From Epiperipatus broadwayi (lineage: Eukaryota; Onychophora; Udeonychophora; Euonychophora; Peripatidae), in assembly GCA_028023455.1 (NCBI GenBank), contig JAQFVV010000233.1, positions 310,001-374,000 on the forward strand: 64,000 nucleotides of DNA, read 5' to 3'. Below, in pieces: positions 11,365-21,439 of this stretch. Positions within the stretch are counted from its first letter, which is position 1, and every line of letters starts with the position of its first letter. The notes beneath the pieces were generated by a model. The model worked only from the letters and a program-made list of their open reading frames with translations, was not told the origin of the DNA and searched no databases. The translations under genes and the position numbers were made by a program.

Positions 11365-11403
11365 GGCCATGAATATGAGGGCAAACCTCGAAAGCGCTTG
11401 GCC
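11365..11403 (+). ncRNA. Hammerhead-like fold in PLE-1 terminal repeat (non-canonical core)
   Basis: Downstream of the nuclease, the parts of a hammerhead layout line up: stem I GGCC (11365-11368) with GGCC (11400-11403), stem II GAGG (11377-11380) with CCTC (11386-11389), GAAA (11390-11393), and a tiny self-complementary stem III AGCGCT followed by T. The third Penelope copy keeps every stem with compensating changes (see 58519-58559). However, the core between stems I and II is ATGAATAT instead of CTGANGA, so activity is doubtful. A mirror copy lies in the left arm near 9579-9617. Confidence 0.4.
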
Positions 11404-12697
11404 CATTTAATAGTTTTAAGCGAAATTTGTTTTGTTTGTTTGGAAGCTTCTTCATCAGCGAGTAAATCGTTTTTAGGCTATTAAATTAATTATATAAATG
11501 TTAAACTTAAGTCAGGCGTGAATGGCTGTATAGATTTGTAAAGTTATATTAGGGGAGGGTAATCTTAGGTTATTTGTGTCATTGTTAAATTGGGTCAATG
11601 GATTGGTTATATTGATGTAGTCGGAGATTCGCTATTGGCAGAATCGCTGCATACGCTGCACTCTCCCGTTTTGCCTATGGAAGGAATTATAAGACGCAGA
11701 GCGCAGTTCCTTTCTATGGAGTTTTTTTTATTGCTCTTCTTGTCTGATAGATGTCATATTCCTATCTGATGAAGGTCAATGCCTTCTCTTAATCTTTTTG
11801 GTGCTGTCGTATTCCATATTACATTGAATACATCGATATATCAGATGAATTGATGCCAGTTTGACTGCGAATTTTAGCCTAAGGTTAAATAGGGATAGAA
11901 TATTTTATTTTCAAATGCAAATCTATGTAGTCTATTCATACTTGACCCTAAATAAAAATGCATTAAATTTAAGTTGTTTATAGATGCTTGCATGGATTGG
12001 TTATCGGTTAAGTATGTTTTGGGTTTTCATATTTGATCAAAATATATAGACATTCGATAAATAATGATACCTTACGGTGAGTATCTAAAATGTATTTATT
12101 CGGATGTCTTTTAAGTTATTGGTGACAATGCAAGTATCTTATGGTGAATACTATTGGGTTACGTATAAATTTCCCTCCGCAATTGTCAGTAATTAATAAT
12201 TTTGTATTTTGATCGTTTATGTTTATTTTGGAATGTTTTTGACCGTGAAATCTATGTAACCGATCTATATTCAACATTATAAACAAGCTTTCATAAATTT
12301 ATCTGTGCGAACTTAATTAAAATGTAAAATTATAATATAATAGTAATTAAATGTAAATTAAAGTAAAGTTAAAAATAATGTTAAATGTTAAAATGTAAAC
12401 TAATACTAAAATAATTTTAAATCTTATATTTATGTGAAATAAACAAATGTTTGTGTGTTAATTACTGGCAGTGGCTTATTTTATTCTTTTTTTATATATA
12501 CTCTTAGAGTATATTATTAAATCTCTGCTATTCCACTGAGCTAGTGACATGGGCTAACAACCGGAATCAAAATTAAAAAAAAAAATTTTTTTTTTGACTT
12601 ACGTATCTGCCTACTTTATAAATTTTTCTAGGTTCAAATGCCTAGATGGCGCCCTGTAGTGCAGATTACGTTAAGTTGCCTTCTCCGGATCGTTACA

Positions 12698-15060
12698 ATA
12701 TATATATAACACAAATACTTTTTATAAGTTTAGTATACATATATGAATTAAGATTATAATATAAACAAAATTTAAAATAATAATAATAATGCAATTATAA
12801 ATTTGTAAACCCTCACATTTAATGAAAATCATTGAAAGCTTTTTCACATAAAATGTTATTGTCCTATAACTTTAGATTGTAGTATTAACATTACTTTAAG
12901 TGATAATGACCCATGTTTTTTTTATATATAAAATAGATTTTAACATAATGCTTTTATTGATAATGAAGTTGGAAAAAAATCTGAAGAGATCAGCATTTTA
13001 TGGACAGTGGCTGGCATCAAAAGATATCTCATCTGTTCCTTTGACAGAAGAAAATGCTCAGAGAGTGGTCGAGTTTTTCACATAAAGGTTTTGAAATAGA
13101 ATTTTAAATATTTTTTTGATTTATTTATAAAGTATTTTGATTATCTTTACACACTAATTGCTTAATTATTATAAAGAAATATACAGGTAAACTTACAATT
13201 TATTCATTTATGCTTTATTTTAAAAATAGAAGTTCATAAACTTGACTATAATATAAAGAAAATAAAGACAGTGTCTATTATATCATCATATGTTAAAATC
13301 TTTTAAAATATTGTAATTTTTATAAGAAAATATCAGATTTTAAATTATCGTAAATCTATATTTATTCATACAGGGAAAAAACAAAATAAACATGAGTTAG
13401 TTCCATTTTAGTTTTTCAATAAATATCTGGTAAAACATTTATAGTATAAAGATATATTTACATGTTAGGTTTTAAATATTTAAAATGGTCAATGTGATTT
13501 CTTAGAATATTATTCACTTATAAAATTAAATTAAAAGGAAATCAAGTTCAGTTTATTAAGTTTTAGTATAAAATATTGTTTTCATAAAAGCCGAAAGGTT
13601 GAGTTTTTCCAAAAACTCTCACTAGGTAGAACAATATTAATATTCAGAATGGAAGAGGGTTAATAATAAATTGTAGTTCACATTGACATATATATTTATT
13701 GCAAGTGTGTTCATTCATTCATACTCAGTCAAAAAATAAATATACCATGCAATTTTGAAATATCCTGATTTTCATGACTATTAACCCTTAAACCGCTAAT
13801 TATATTATTGGTTGTATGAGGTAAAAATCAAATCTTTTAATTGGCCAACTCACAAACTGAAGACAAAGCCTATTGTTAAAACATATTCACCTATAATATT
13901 AAATTCAACTCAGATACGTTTATAAAAAGTATATTACTAATTTTTCAGGTTATGAAAGAGAATGAAAGTTCTTTCAAAAATAAATTGCTATTTATTTATT
14001 ATAAAATATATTCAATTTCGGCAAATATAAAGCGAATGTCTAAACAAAAAAGTGCTGACGCAAACGCTCTTTTTCAATTTTACGTTCTGGAAAAGTAAAG
14101 ATTTCTTTTTGCTAAATCTTAAATATTTTTACTAAAATCTTCAATATTTTTCGAAAATAATTTTGTTTTTTTGGTATATTTTTTAAAAAACTAGTTTAAT
14201 TTCTCAAATTATATTTTTTTAATACTTAAATTGCATTCGAAATGAAAATTTCAGCGTTTTTCTTTATTGTCTTTGATCAGGCAGTTTTTTTGTTCTTTCC
14301 AGCCAATCAGAATGTCTTTTTCGGCTGAGAGTCGGCTGACAGCGAATCGCTGACAAGGTTCTTTCTTTGTTTAGTTTAAAATGCAGTTTTTTTGATTTTT
14401 TACTTGTAAAATAATTCGGAAGAGGGCATCATCTTACAGAACTTTTAAAAACCTAATCAATATCTGTCAAACGAATATTTTAGCATAAGAACTAGCAGAG
14501 TTAAAGTGACGTCAGATGTCGATGAGATGCCTCGTAAGAGGCGGTTGAAGAATTAAATACACTCTGGGTGATATCTTTTTCATTTATAACTTCTTTTTTT
14601 TTGCCACAGAAATGTAATAGTGATTTCATTATTAGCAAACCACACTCTCACTAGTTATTTTGTTGTGTTTAAATTCACATCAATTTTATAAAAAAATTTA
14701 AATTTTATAAAATAATTAATATTGTGCTCATAAAACATTTTATTACACAACATACTTATATCAAATTAAAATAAATAAATAAATAAAATGTACATTCCTT
14801 CAACATAAACCAAAGTAATTTTATTAATTAAAATATCATGGATGCCACTCTGAGATGGAAAAATGGTTGCTGCCTTATTATAAAATTTAGTAAATTTATG
14901 AATTTTTTTATTTTTAAGAAATTGTGCACAGTGCTCCTAGATGGAAAAATAGTCACTGATAAAATATTGTAAAATACATTAAATTTAAGAATTTTAATGT
15001 ATTTTTTTTCTTACATTTTTTTTTTTTTGGACAGCTAATAATTTAAGTAATATATATTGC
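12698..15060 (+). repeat. R1 dispersed repeat, copy A, right part
   Basis: Continues the repeat broken at 5676: ATATATATATAACACAAA, CTTTTTATA, then ATATGAATTA, TATAAACAAAAT. This is collinear with 42915-42970 and 32425-32450. Further right, 14838-15010 (GAGATGGAAAAATGGTTGCT... and ATTTAAGAATTTTAATGTATTTTTT) matches 43357-43510. The stretch between is AT-rich, with short frames only (12900-13085 is one, unrecognised). The exact ends of the repeat are uncertain. Confidence 0.55.
14296..14550 (+). promoter_or_regulatory. GC-richer island with CCAAT and CRE-like sites and a hairpin
   Basis: Within AT-rich DNA this patch holds CCAATCA (14303-14309), a full palindromic TGACGTCA (14507-14514, the cAMP-response-element consensus) and a perfect GCCTC-GTAA-GAGGC hairpin (14529-14542). 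These could be promoter or LTR remnants. I see no transcript evidence, and single short sites occur by chance. Confidence 0.25.
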
Positions 15061-15337
15061 TATAGTGAATATTGCAGTTTCATAGCATATAATATAATTT
15101 TTTTATTCCATGAAAAATATTGTAATAGCTAATTTCAATTTTTTATTTTTATTTTTGTATGAATTGAAATTTGATATTAAAGGATTATGGCTAATTGGCT
15201 TAATCGTCAGCTTATATATAATTTTTTTAAAAAAATTCTTTAAAACGAAAACAAACGAACAATACAAAAACAAATATTTATGTGTGTGTAACATGTAAAG
15301 CATTAAAAAAAAACATGAACAATACATTAAATTTATA

Positions 15338-15818
15338 ACTGAAACACACAGGCTTATTAAATACCTGTGTCTATATATGTAATATATAGGGTATACATAA
15401 TAGAGATGTCTGCCCATCCCTTGTATATGTATTAAATGGATTATGTACTGTACATGAGGGGTCAGATTGACCTTAGGTCAACATGGGTGTGACAAGAATC
15501 TCAGCCTCAGGGTGGCCTTTGAGCATTCCATCATCAAATTTTCAATTGGATGAATAGTTGAAGAGTTGAAGTGTGGAGTAGATTGAAGCCTGTCTATTAA
15601 AGTATGAGGCTTGGCTATCTTAATATATATCTGAGCGCTTATAGCATATATGTGTAGAGATGGTAATCTGGACCAACTGATGATTGCTGGTTTAGTATGA
15701 AATATGTATATTGGTGATTATTTATCTTTTCAACATATATGTGTTCAAGTGTATCAGTGTTATGAGATAGTGTGGTGAGTGGTAGGTCGTGTGAAAGTCT
15801 GTGCTCATATACTTATAT
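15338..15818 (+). mobile_element. Hairpin-tailed foldback element, copy 1 (FB-1)
   Basis: Flanked by the 12-bp direct repeat ATTAAATTTATA (15326-15337 and 15819-15830). The left end carries a tail hairpin ACACAGG/CCTGTGT (15346-15352 with 15364-15370) and then about 30 bases of the inverted arm (GTAATATATAGGGTAT). A unique middle follows, then a long right arm (about 15540-15818) homologous to the arms of the copies at 16877 and 44126. The right arm contains a hammerhead motif at 15665-15719. No protein is encoded. Ends, tail and target duplication resemble the Penelope-like insertions in this window. Confidence 0.7.
15665..15719 (+). ncRNA. Hammerhead ribozyme motif in FB-1
   Basis: Stem I: AATC (15665-15668) with GATT (15716-15719), a TGG bulge, then ACCAA (15672-15676) with TTGGT (15711-15715). 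Core CTGATGA at 15677-15683. Stem II TGCT (15685-15688) with AGTA (15694-15697, one G-U pair). GAAA at 15699-15702. Stem III is the minimal TA-TG-TA (15703-15708). T15709 and A15710 give the required UH, so cleavage is predicted after 15710. All invariant hammerhead bases are present. Type I layout with a very short stem III, as known for hammerheads in Penelope-like elements and retrozymes. Confidence 0.75.
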
Positions 15819-15839
15819 ATTAAATTTATATTATAAATA

Positions 15840-16850
15840 AACTCAATATTGGACAAAATAAATGTATTTAATGAGTAAGATCAAATGTCATACTATCTGT
15901 TAAAAAATAATAATACAATTAGTTGTTTGGGAGATCATGTGATATTTGAACACCTAAATGCTACATTGAATAAAATTCTATTCAATAGTCAAACTGATTT
16001 TTTATTTTATTTTACTCATCTGAAATTCCATGATAATTCATGCCATTCTATCACTATGTTAAACTACATAGATCAAAGTATCTATTATAAACTGTCACTG
16101 ACTTGATAATAAAGATTTTAACTGGAGTTACCTAGTTTTAATTTGATCTTGATGATGATGATACAGTAAATCAATGTCTAATGCTGTCACTGCATATGAC
16201 AAGCTTTGTAATAATATAAGACAATTTTTGAAAATGTTTCCAACAATACCAATAAAAATCTATAGAAAACTTAAATTTTAAAATTTTCTTGGTAAGATTA
16301 AGTATTAAGGAAAAAATTAACAAATTTGAAGTAAGATTTTATGGAAACAGATTTTAGATTCTGAGAGGAACCTCAATTCAAATTAATGCTTTAAAGTTAA
16401 TAAGTAGGCTTCAAAAAAAAAAGTAATACTAATTAAAATGTAGGAATAACTTTTTAAATCAATTTTATACAATGCCAATGTCAACTTCCTAAAGGCAATC
16501 ATCTGATTCTTTACACACATTTAAAATTTTTTAAATTCCTGTCATATCTCACCTTGCCTTCAAATTATGGACTAGTCCAGATTCCTTTATCATGGTCGGA
16601 CTAAGTATTCATTGTCACTAACTAATGTCTATATAAAGAGATAATGTATAGCCAATAGCAAGTACAGGCCAACAGGCAATTCACTGAATCCAAATGTTTT
16701 CATTAAGGATAGGTATCTGGCAATAAACAGTCAGCCTTTCTGAAGTTTAAGGCTAGAGAACAATTGTTAAACCTGAATAACAGTAGCCTAGTTCTCCGCA
16801 TATGGACAAAGTGACTTCTGATAACCTGAACGGCAGTGCTTGTTCTCCAG
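15840..16850. other. AT-rich stretch, no gene recognised
   Basis: Contains a 73-codon plus-strand frame (15885-16106) that matches nothing I know. 16560-16850 is less AT-rich and could be an unidentified repeat; it continues beyond the foldback insertion at 17307. Confidence 0.4.
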
Positions 16851-16876
16851 ACTATAGTTATTTAAGCTAATGTTAT

Positions 16877-17286
16877 ATATAGGGTATATGAACCCAGACT
16901 TTCATACGACCCACCACTCTATCTCATAACACTGACACATTTGAACACATATATGTCGAAAAGATAAATAATCACCAATATATGTAATTCATGCTAAACC
17001 AGCAATCATCAGTTGGTCCAGATTACCATCTCCACACATATATGCTATAAATGCTCAAATATATATTAAGATAGCCAATCTTCATACTTTAATGGACCGG
17101 CTTCAATCTACTCCACACTCCAATTCTTCAACCGTCCATCCAATTGAAAATCTTTTCGACATATATGTGTTCAAGTGTATCAGTGTTATGAGATAGAGTG
17201 GAGAGTGGTGGGTCGTATGAAAGTCTATGCTCATATACCCTATATATTACATATATAGAAACAGGTATATAATAAGCCTGTGTTTC
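16877..17286 (-). mobile_element. Hairpin-tailed foldback element, copy 2 (FB-2)
   Basis: Same family as the element at 15338, in the opposite orientation. Flanked by near-identical direct repeats AGTTATTTAAGCTAATGTTAT (16856-16876) and the same sequence lacking one T (17287-17306). This predicts a clean empty site joining ...CTAATGTTAT to GCAATGAG. The left arm is long (16881-17157) and the right arm short (about 17158-17245), a different internal deletion from the other copies. The tail hairpin, here on the right, is ACAGG/CCTGT (17261-17265 with 17277-17281). It carries a hammerhead motif on the minus strand. Confidence 0.7.
16970..17024 (-). ncRNA. Hammerhead ribozyme motif in FB-2 (one core change)
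   Basis: On the minus strand: stem I AATC/GATT plus ACCAA/TTGGT with the same internal loop, CTGATGA (complement of 17006-17012), and stem II TGCT/AGCA, fully paired. The GAAA box reads GAAT, which breaks the A15.1-U16.1 pair, so this copy is probably weak or inactive. The stem II change relative to FB-1 (AGTA to AGCA) keeps pairing. Confidence 0.65.
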
Positions 17287-17306
17287 AGTTATTAAGCTAA
17301 TGTTAT

Positions 17307-19190
17307 GCAATGAGACAAGTTCATGTTTAGGACTGGAAGCTGCCTGAACCAAAGCCGACTCGAGGTAAGCTGTTGTTACAGCCAGAAGAGTCGTCATACC
17401 TACTCACGAGGCAGGCTGTCAAGTAGAGCTGCAAGTAGATAGAAAACTATAAGGGCACATACAATCCCTTCTTCAACAGTTCACCCTAGAACTGGGTACT
17501 ATATCCGGCCAACAGTAGCAGGCGTAGTGTACCATCTATAAATAACAATTGTAAATCGAGTGCACCTTTACATCTATATATTTCTAATAAATATATTATA
17601 AAAGGTATGTATAATCGTTTGTGTTTATATGTATAATCGTGACTAAACACAACAATTCCGTAAGAAAGCAACCTTTTTCTTTTCAATTAGAAACTTTTTT
17701 CTTTTATCCTTATCGCTTAATGGAGATTCTTTTTTAAAAAAATATCGGGGAAGGGGGAGGCAATGAGATAAAAATAACTACGTTCAAGTATTTGCTCCTT
17801 ATGCTATGAATGAATAGATCCAAAAGCAACTAACTAGACTAATTAAGACAGTAAGAATTAAACATGCCAGCAATCAAAGGCTACATTGTTAATAAATTCT
17901 TTAAAGTGGTTCGTAGTCCACCTACCTACAGCAAATAAGCTGTTAACCACTTCTACAAAGATGGTATCATGGATTCCATATGGAAAGCGTATAGGTAATT
18001 ATATATACTTTATAACATTAAAAATAATAATAATAATGCAGAAATTAATAATACATTAGAATCGAAAATAAACATATATGTGATCGTATATACATAAAAC
18101 ACTTATACGTATAGGCATAAATAAAAAATCTATTAAAATTTTTCCCCATTTTAGGTGGAACATATTTTACATATAAAAGATTGTTAAATGATTATGAAAA
18201 AATTCACAGTAAAATCAAGTGAAAAAAGATAATTATTTGCATTATGAAATTGGCGTTAAATTTCAAAAAAACAACAACAACAACAACAACAACAACAAAA
18301 AACAAATCTGTCAAAATGTAAATAGATTATACTTTATAGATATTATAATTTCTACTGGAAGATGATTTATTTAAAGATTAAGATGCTAAAATAAATTTTA
18401 TTAATGGACTAGTAAACAATGTTTAATAATGATTTCATCTAAATATACGCATACGTATATACATGTGTGATCAAAGAGGAATAGCTATATATATGTGTGT
18501 GTGTGTGAAATACATATACACTCCTATATTAGTATTATTATAATAACTTTAGTTAGATAATTGTAACATGGATAAACTTTACGCACTATATGACAAGGTA
18601 AGTCATTATAAATAATAATTAACCTTAACAAAATATACATTTTTTTAATATTTCTGTAATTATTTATGATATATAATAGTAAATAAGTTTACCACTATTG
18701 AGCACTAGTATAGCAATGCTAGAATCTAGAAATATTATCTATTATATATATATAAAATAATAATCCTATTATTTTGAATCTAATAATCTGATTACTGTTT
18801 CTAAGTTATTGTAGATTGGATACAAGATTACTCAGAAATAAAAGAACATGGTGTTGTTGGCAATAATACTGGACCTAGATAATTTCCACAGCATATCTGA
18901 CTGCACAAAATTTGAAAAACTATTCATTTAAATTTGGTCTAAAGGTCTGTCAAACCTAAAAAAATTATGATTCTCTGGATGCCTGCACCATTATTGTTTG
19001 GAGCTTAGTTTCTATTACAGAAATTTAACTCGCATTCTTTTGTAACAGGCTTCAAATGTATATCTATAAATTTTCTTGCATCTATCAATTTAATTCATAA
19101 TAACAATTGCAATAAACACTCTTTTGTAATCATTATTGCCTTTTTACTATCTTTAGTACTCGTATTCGAACCCAGTTACTGTTACAATAG
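17307..19190. other. No gene recognised; contains a (CAA)n tract
   Basis: 17310-17560 is noticeably less AT-rich and continues the pre-insertion sequence of 16560-16876. It may be an unidentified repeat. Minus-strand frames at 17128-17397 and 17486-17686 run across the foldback boundary or match nothing. A (CAA)n microsatellite lies at about 18271-18298, with TA/TG runs near 18485 and 18748. Confidence 0.4.
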
Positions 19191-19269
19191 TTAAGTAGAA
19201 ATAAAAAGTGGCTGCTGGAGGGTTGCATTCGATCCTAAGATCTAGGTGCAGTGCTCTCAGATCCAAGGC

Positions 19270-19311
19270 TCCTCACTGACAAAGGCCACAAACCAGAAAC
19301 TAGTCTGGGGA
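19270..19311 (+). ncRNA. Degenerate hammerhead motif, solo element
   Basis: Stem I TCCTCA (19270-19275) with TGGGGA (19306-19311), the same stem as the motif at 51034. The core reads CTGACAA (19276-19282), one base from CTGACGA; the lost G8 fits CpG decay. A short stem II GG/CC (19284-19285 with 19293-19294) leads to GAAA (19296-19299). Stem III is the palindrome ACTAGT, followed by C and the cleavage point at 19305/19306. The G8 change should inactivate it. The surrounding 19200-19400 is GC-richer and probably a short element. Confidence 0.5.
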
Positions 19312-19782
19312 TATTGGATAAGCAGGCACTAGATGGGAATTTTATGCACAAGCTTCTTGCATCCATTGATTACTCTGGCTTGCACTGAGTTTACCTGTTT
19401 TAATAACAGTTATAAACAAACATAAGAAATGGTGATTATGTAATATTTATAAAATATAATCTTTTTCAATATACTTCATCCAGCTTTTTGAACAAAATAT
19501 ACAGAAACATTCATACATTTAACTATACCAAGAGAACTTTAACTATATTTTACAAAAGTAGTGACATATCTATAAGATATATTTTTGCAATTGGATAAAT
19601 TATATCTACATTCTAAAATAAAACTACAATTAAATTCTTTCTTGGATCAAACCAACTCAAGAATAATTACCTCCACTGTAATTAGTAAAGCAAATGCTTA
19701 CTAAAATTGAAATTGTTTGATAAAATTATTGAAATTATTGAAAACTTTCAATAAAATAAGATCAATTTTAGGTATAATATAT

Positions 19783-21439
19783 TGTACCACCAACAAATAT
19801 ATAGTTTAAGAACATGCATATATGCTGCAATACATGTAAAATCACTTATTAATAAATGATCAAATTAATTTTAAAAGAAATAATTAAGTCTTAATAAACA
19901 TAAAATATAAATTATATGTTTGAAAGTTTTTTTAGATATAAACTTGCAAAAGTAAAGTGTTGCATCATCTTGTCATTTAAAAAAAAAGTAAAAGAGTGTT
20001 GTAATATTAAAGCACGAGTAGGAAGGGGAGGGGATTAACTCTAAGTAAAAAAAAGGTTAAAACTAGCTCTCCATTTTAATAAATTTAAATAGAGAAAATG
20101 CAAAAATGAAACTGAACGAAAATATGTAATTTGTAAAAAAGAAAACTTTTAAATTTAAATTCACTTAAGATTGCTTCACTGATAAAGAAAAAAAACTCCC
20201 ATTGCACTAATTAAAGAAACAAAGGAAAAGACTACAGACATTACCTTATTGAACATTAGATTAATCTAAGCAAGAAGTTAGATTGAAAAGAATACAAATT
20301 TAATTAAACCAGATGAAGAATGATAAAAAAAACAATGAGGAAGAAGCATATAAAAAGACGTAGAGATTTATTCATTCATTACTATATTATATTACTATTT
20401 TTATTTATATAGTCTATATTCATTATTATTCAGTATTGGAATCATATTAAAAAAACTTTCAAAGAAGAAAAGACATCAAAGGGCCATTAATGTCTCCAGG
20501 ATGCAGGTGCCTATATTTATTTATATTCATTGAAGGACAATGTAGCAGCATGCAGTGCTAGACAGCAACTGAAGTGTATGGCTAGCCTTCAATCTTAATC
20601 TTTCATACCATCAGATGCTTTCCATCTAGAACTCATGCTCATCTAATCTTTCTCTCCATTGAAATGTGAAAAATCAATAGGAAGCCAAATCATTGATGGA
20701 AAAGAAAAGGCCAACTGGTTGGTAATCATCAAATCAAGAATAAGCAAGTAACTGTATCCATGTGAGTGTAACATGCTATCTGAAGAGAAAAATCCTAGAT
20801 AAATATAATCCATATTATCCCATTTAAAAGATATGAACATTTATTTGAATGAAAGACTTTAATAAACTTTAATAACTACAGCCACAATGATCATTAAGTT
20901 GATCCCATAAATTCTTATTATACATTTAAAATTTTATTATAATGTGTTTTAATTATGAATGTGTATAAAAAATTATTTATTTGCTTAATTATTGTCTGAT
21001 TGATTCTTATAACTGCATCACTAATAGGTTAAGTTATTGTTAATTATAAACATTGTGTAAAGTGTGTTAAATATTTCCCTTCACAATTGAGAAAAGGAGC
21101 TAGCTTGAGGATATATCAAGTGCTAGATTGTATACCTGTCATCTGGGCATGCTGACTATATAGCCTGTGGTTAGCTGGTGCATGAGGTTAAGCCTCATAA
21201 CAAATAAAGTGCTTGGGATGGAGGAGGTTTGAATTTATCAACCAAGAAATTCTATAGTCTGAAAATGTGATTGTAGGTTATATTTTGTATAGCCTATCTG
21301 CTTATAGGTACAATTGGTGTTTCATCTACCTGTGGTATTATACTACTCTGCTTGAAGGGCTGGTCTGCGGCAATAGTGAAATGACAATCGGAGTTCAGAT
21401 TGAGATTTTAAATTAGATAATCACAGCAATTTTCTCCCA
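19783..21439 (+). mobile_element. 5' LTR of second LTR element (LTR-2)
   Basis: Collinear with 24249-25957 throughout, starting TGTACCACCAA and ending TTTTCTCCCA (TG...CA). Promoter-like TATAAAAA at 20349-20356, about 566 bases from the start, and AATAAA near 21202 fit LTR layout. More diverged from its partner than the LTRs of LTR-1, so it is older. No unambiguous target duplication: TATAT precedes it and CCCAC follows the 3' copy. Confidence 0.7.

Larger units (their letters stand above)
9504..11480. mobile_element. Penelope-like element, head-to-head double copy (PLE-1)
   Basis: A 1977-bp insertion in the 3' LTR of LTR-1. It is flanked by a perfect 14-bp duplication TTAAATTAATTATA (9490-9503 and 11481-11494); the uninterrupted LTR at about 6610-6625 has it once. 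It consists of two inverted copies of the 3' half of a Penelope-like element meeting near 10424. The left arm is on the minus strand, and the right arm, which carries about 120 more 5' bases, is on the plus strand. Outer ends are inverted (AGCCTAAAAACG / CGTTTTTAGGCT). Each arm encodes the end of the reverse transcriptase and a GIY-YIG nuclease. Inverted partial copies are a known outcome of Penelope-like retrotransposition. Confidence 0.85.
8554..12697 (+). mobile_element. 3' LTR of LTR-1 element, interrupted by a Penelope-like insertion
   Basis: Second copy of the LTR, again TGTAACGA to TCGTTACA. It collinearly matches 5677-7833 on both sides of the insertion at 9504-11480. Promoter parts (CCAAT 8937, TATAAAAGG 9015-9023), the leader hairpin (9098-9132) and AATAAA (12438-12443) are retained. 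The right flank starts ATAT, matching the ATAT left of 5677 and consistent with a 4-bp target duplication, though both lie in an (AT)n. Confidence 0.8.

Noticed and set aside
13600-13625. GAGTTTTTCCAAAAACTC inverted repeat near 13601
   Set aside because: Short AT-rich inverted repeat, expected by chance in this composition.
17128-17397. 89-codon minus-strand frame MTTLLAVTTAYLESALVQ...
   Set aside because: It runs across the boundary of a foldback insertion, so most of its length is transposon sequence; not a native gene.
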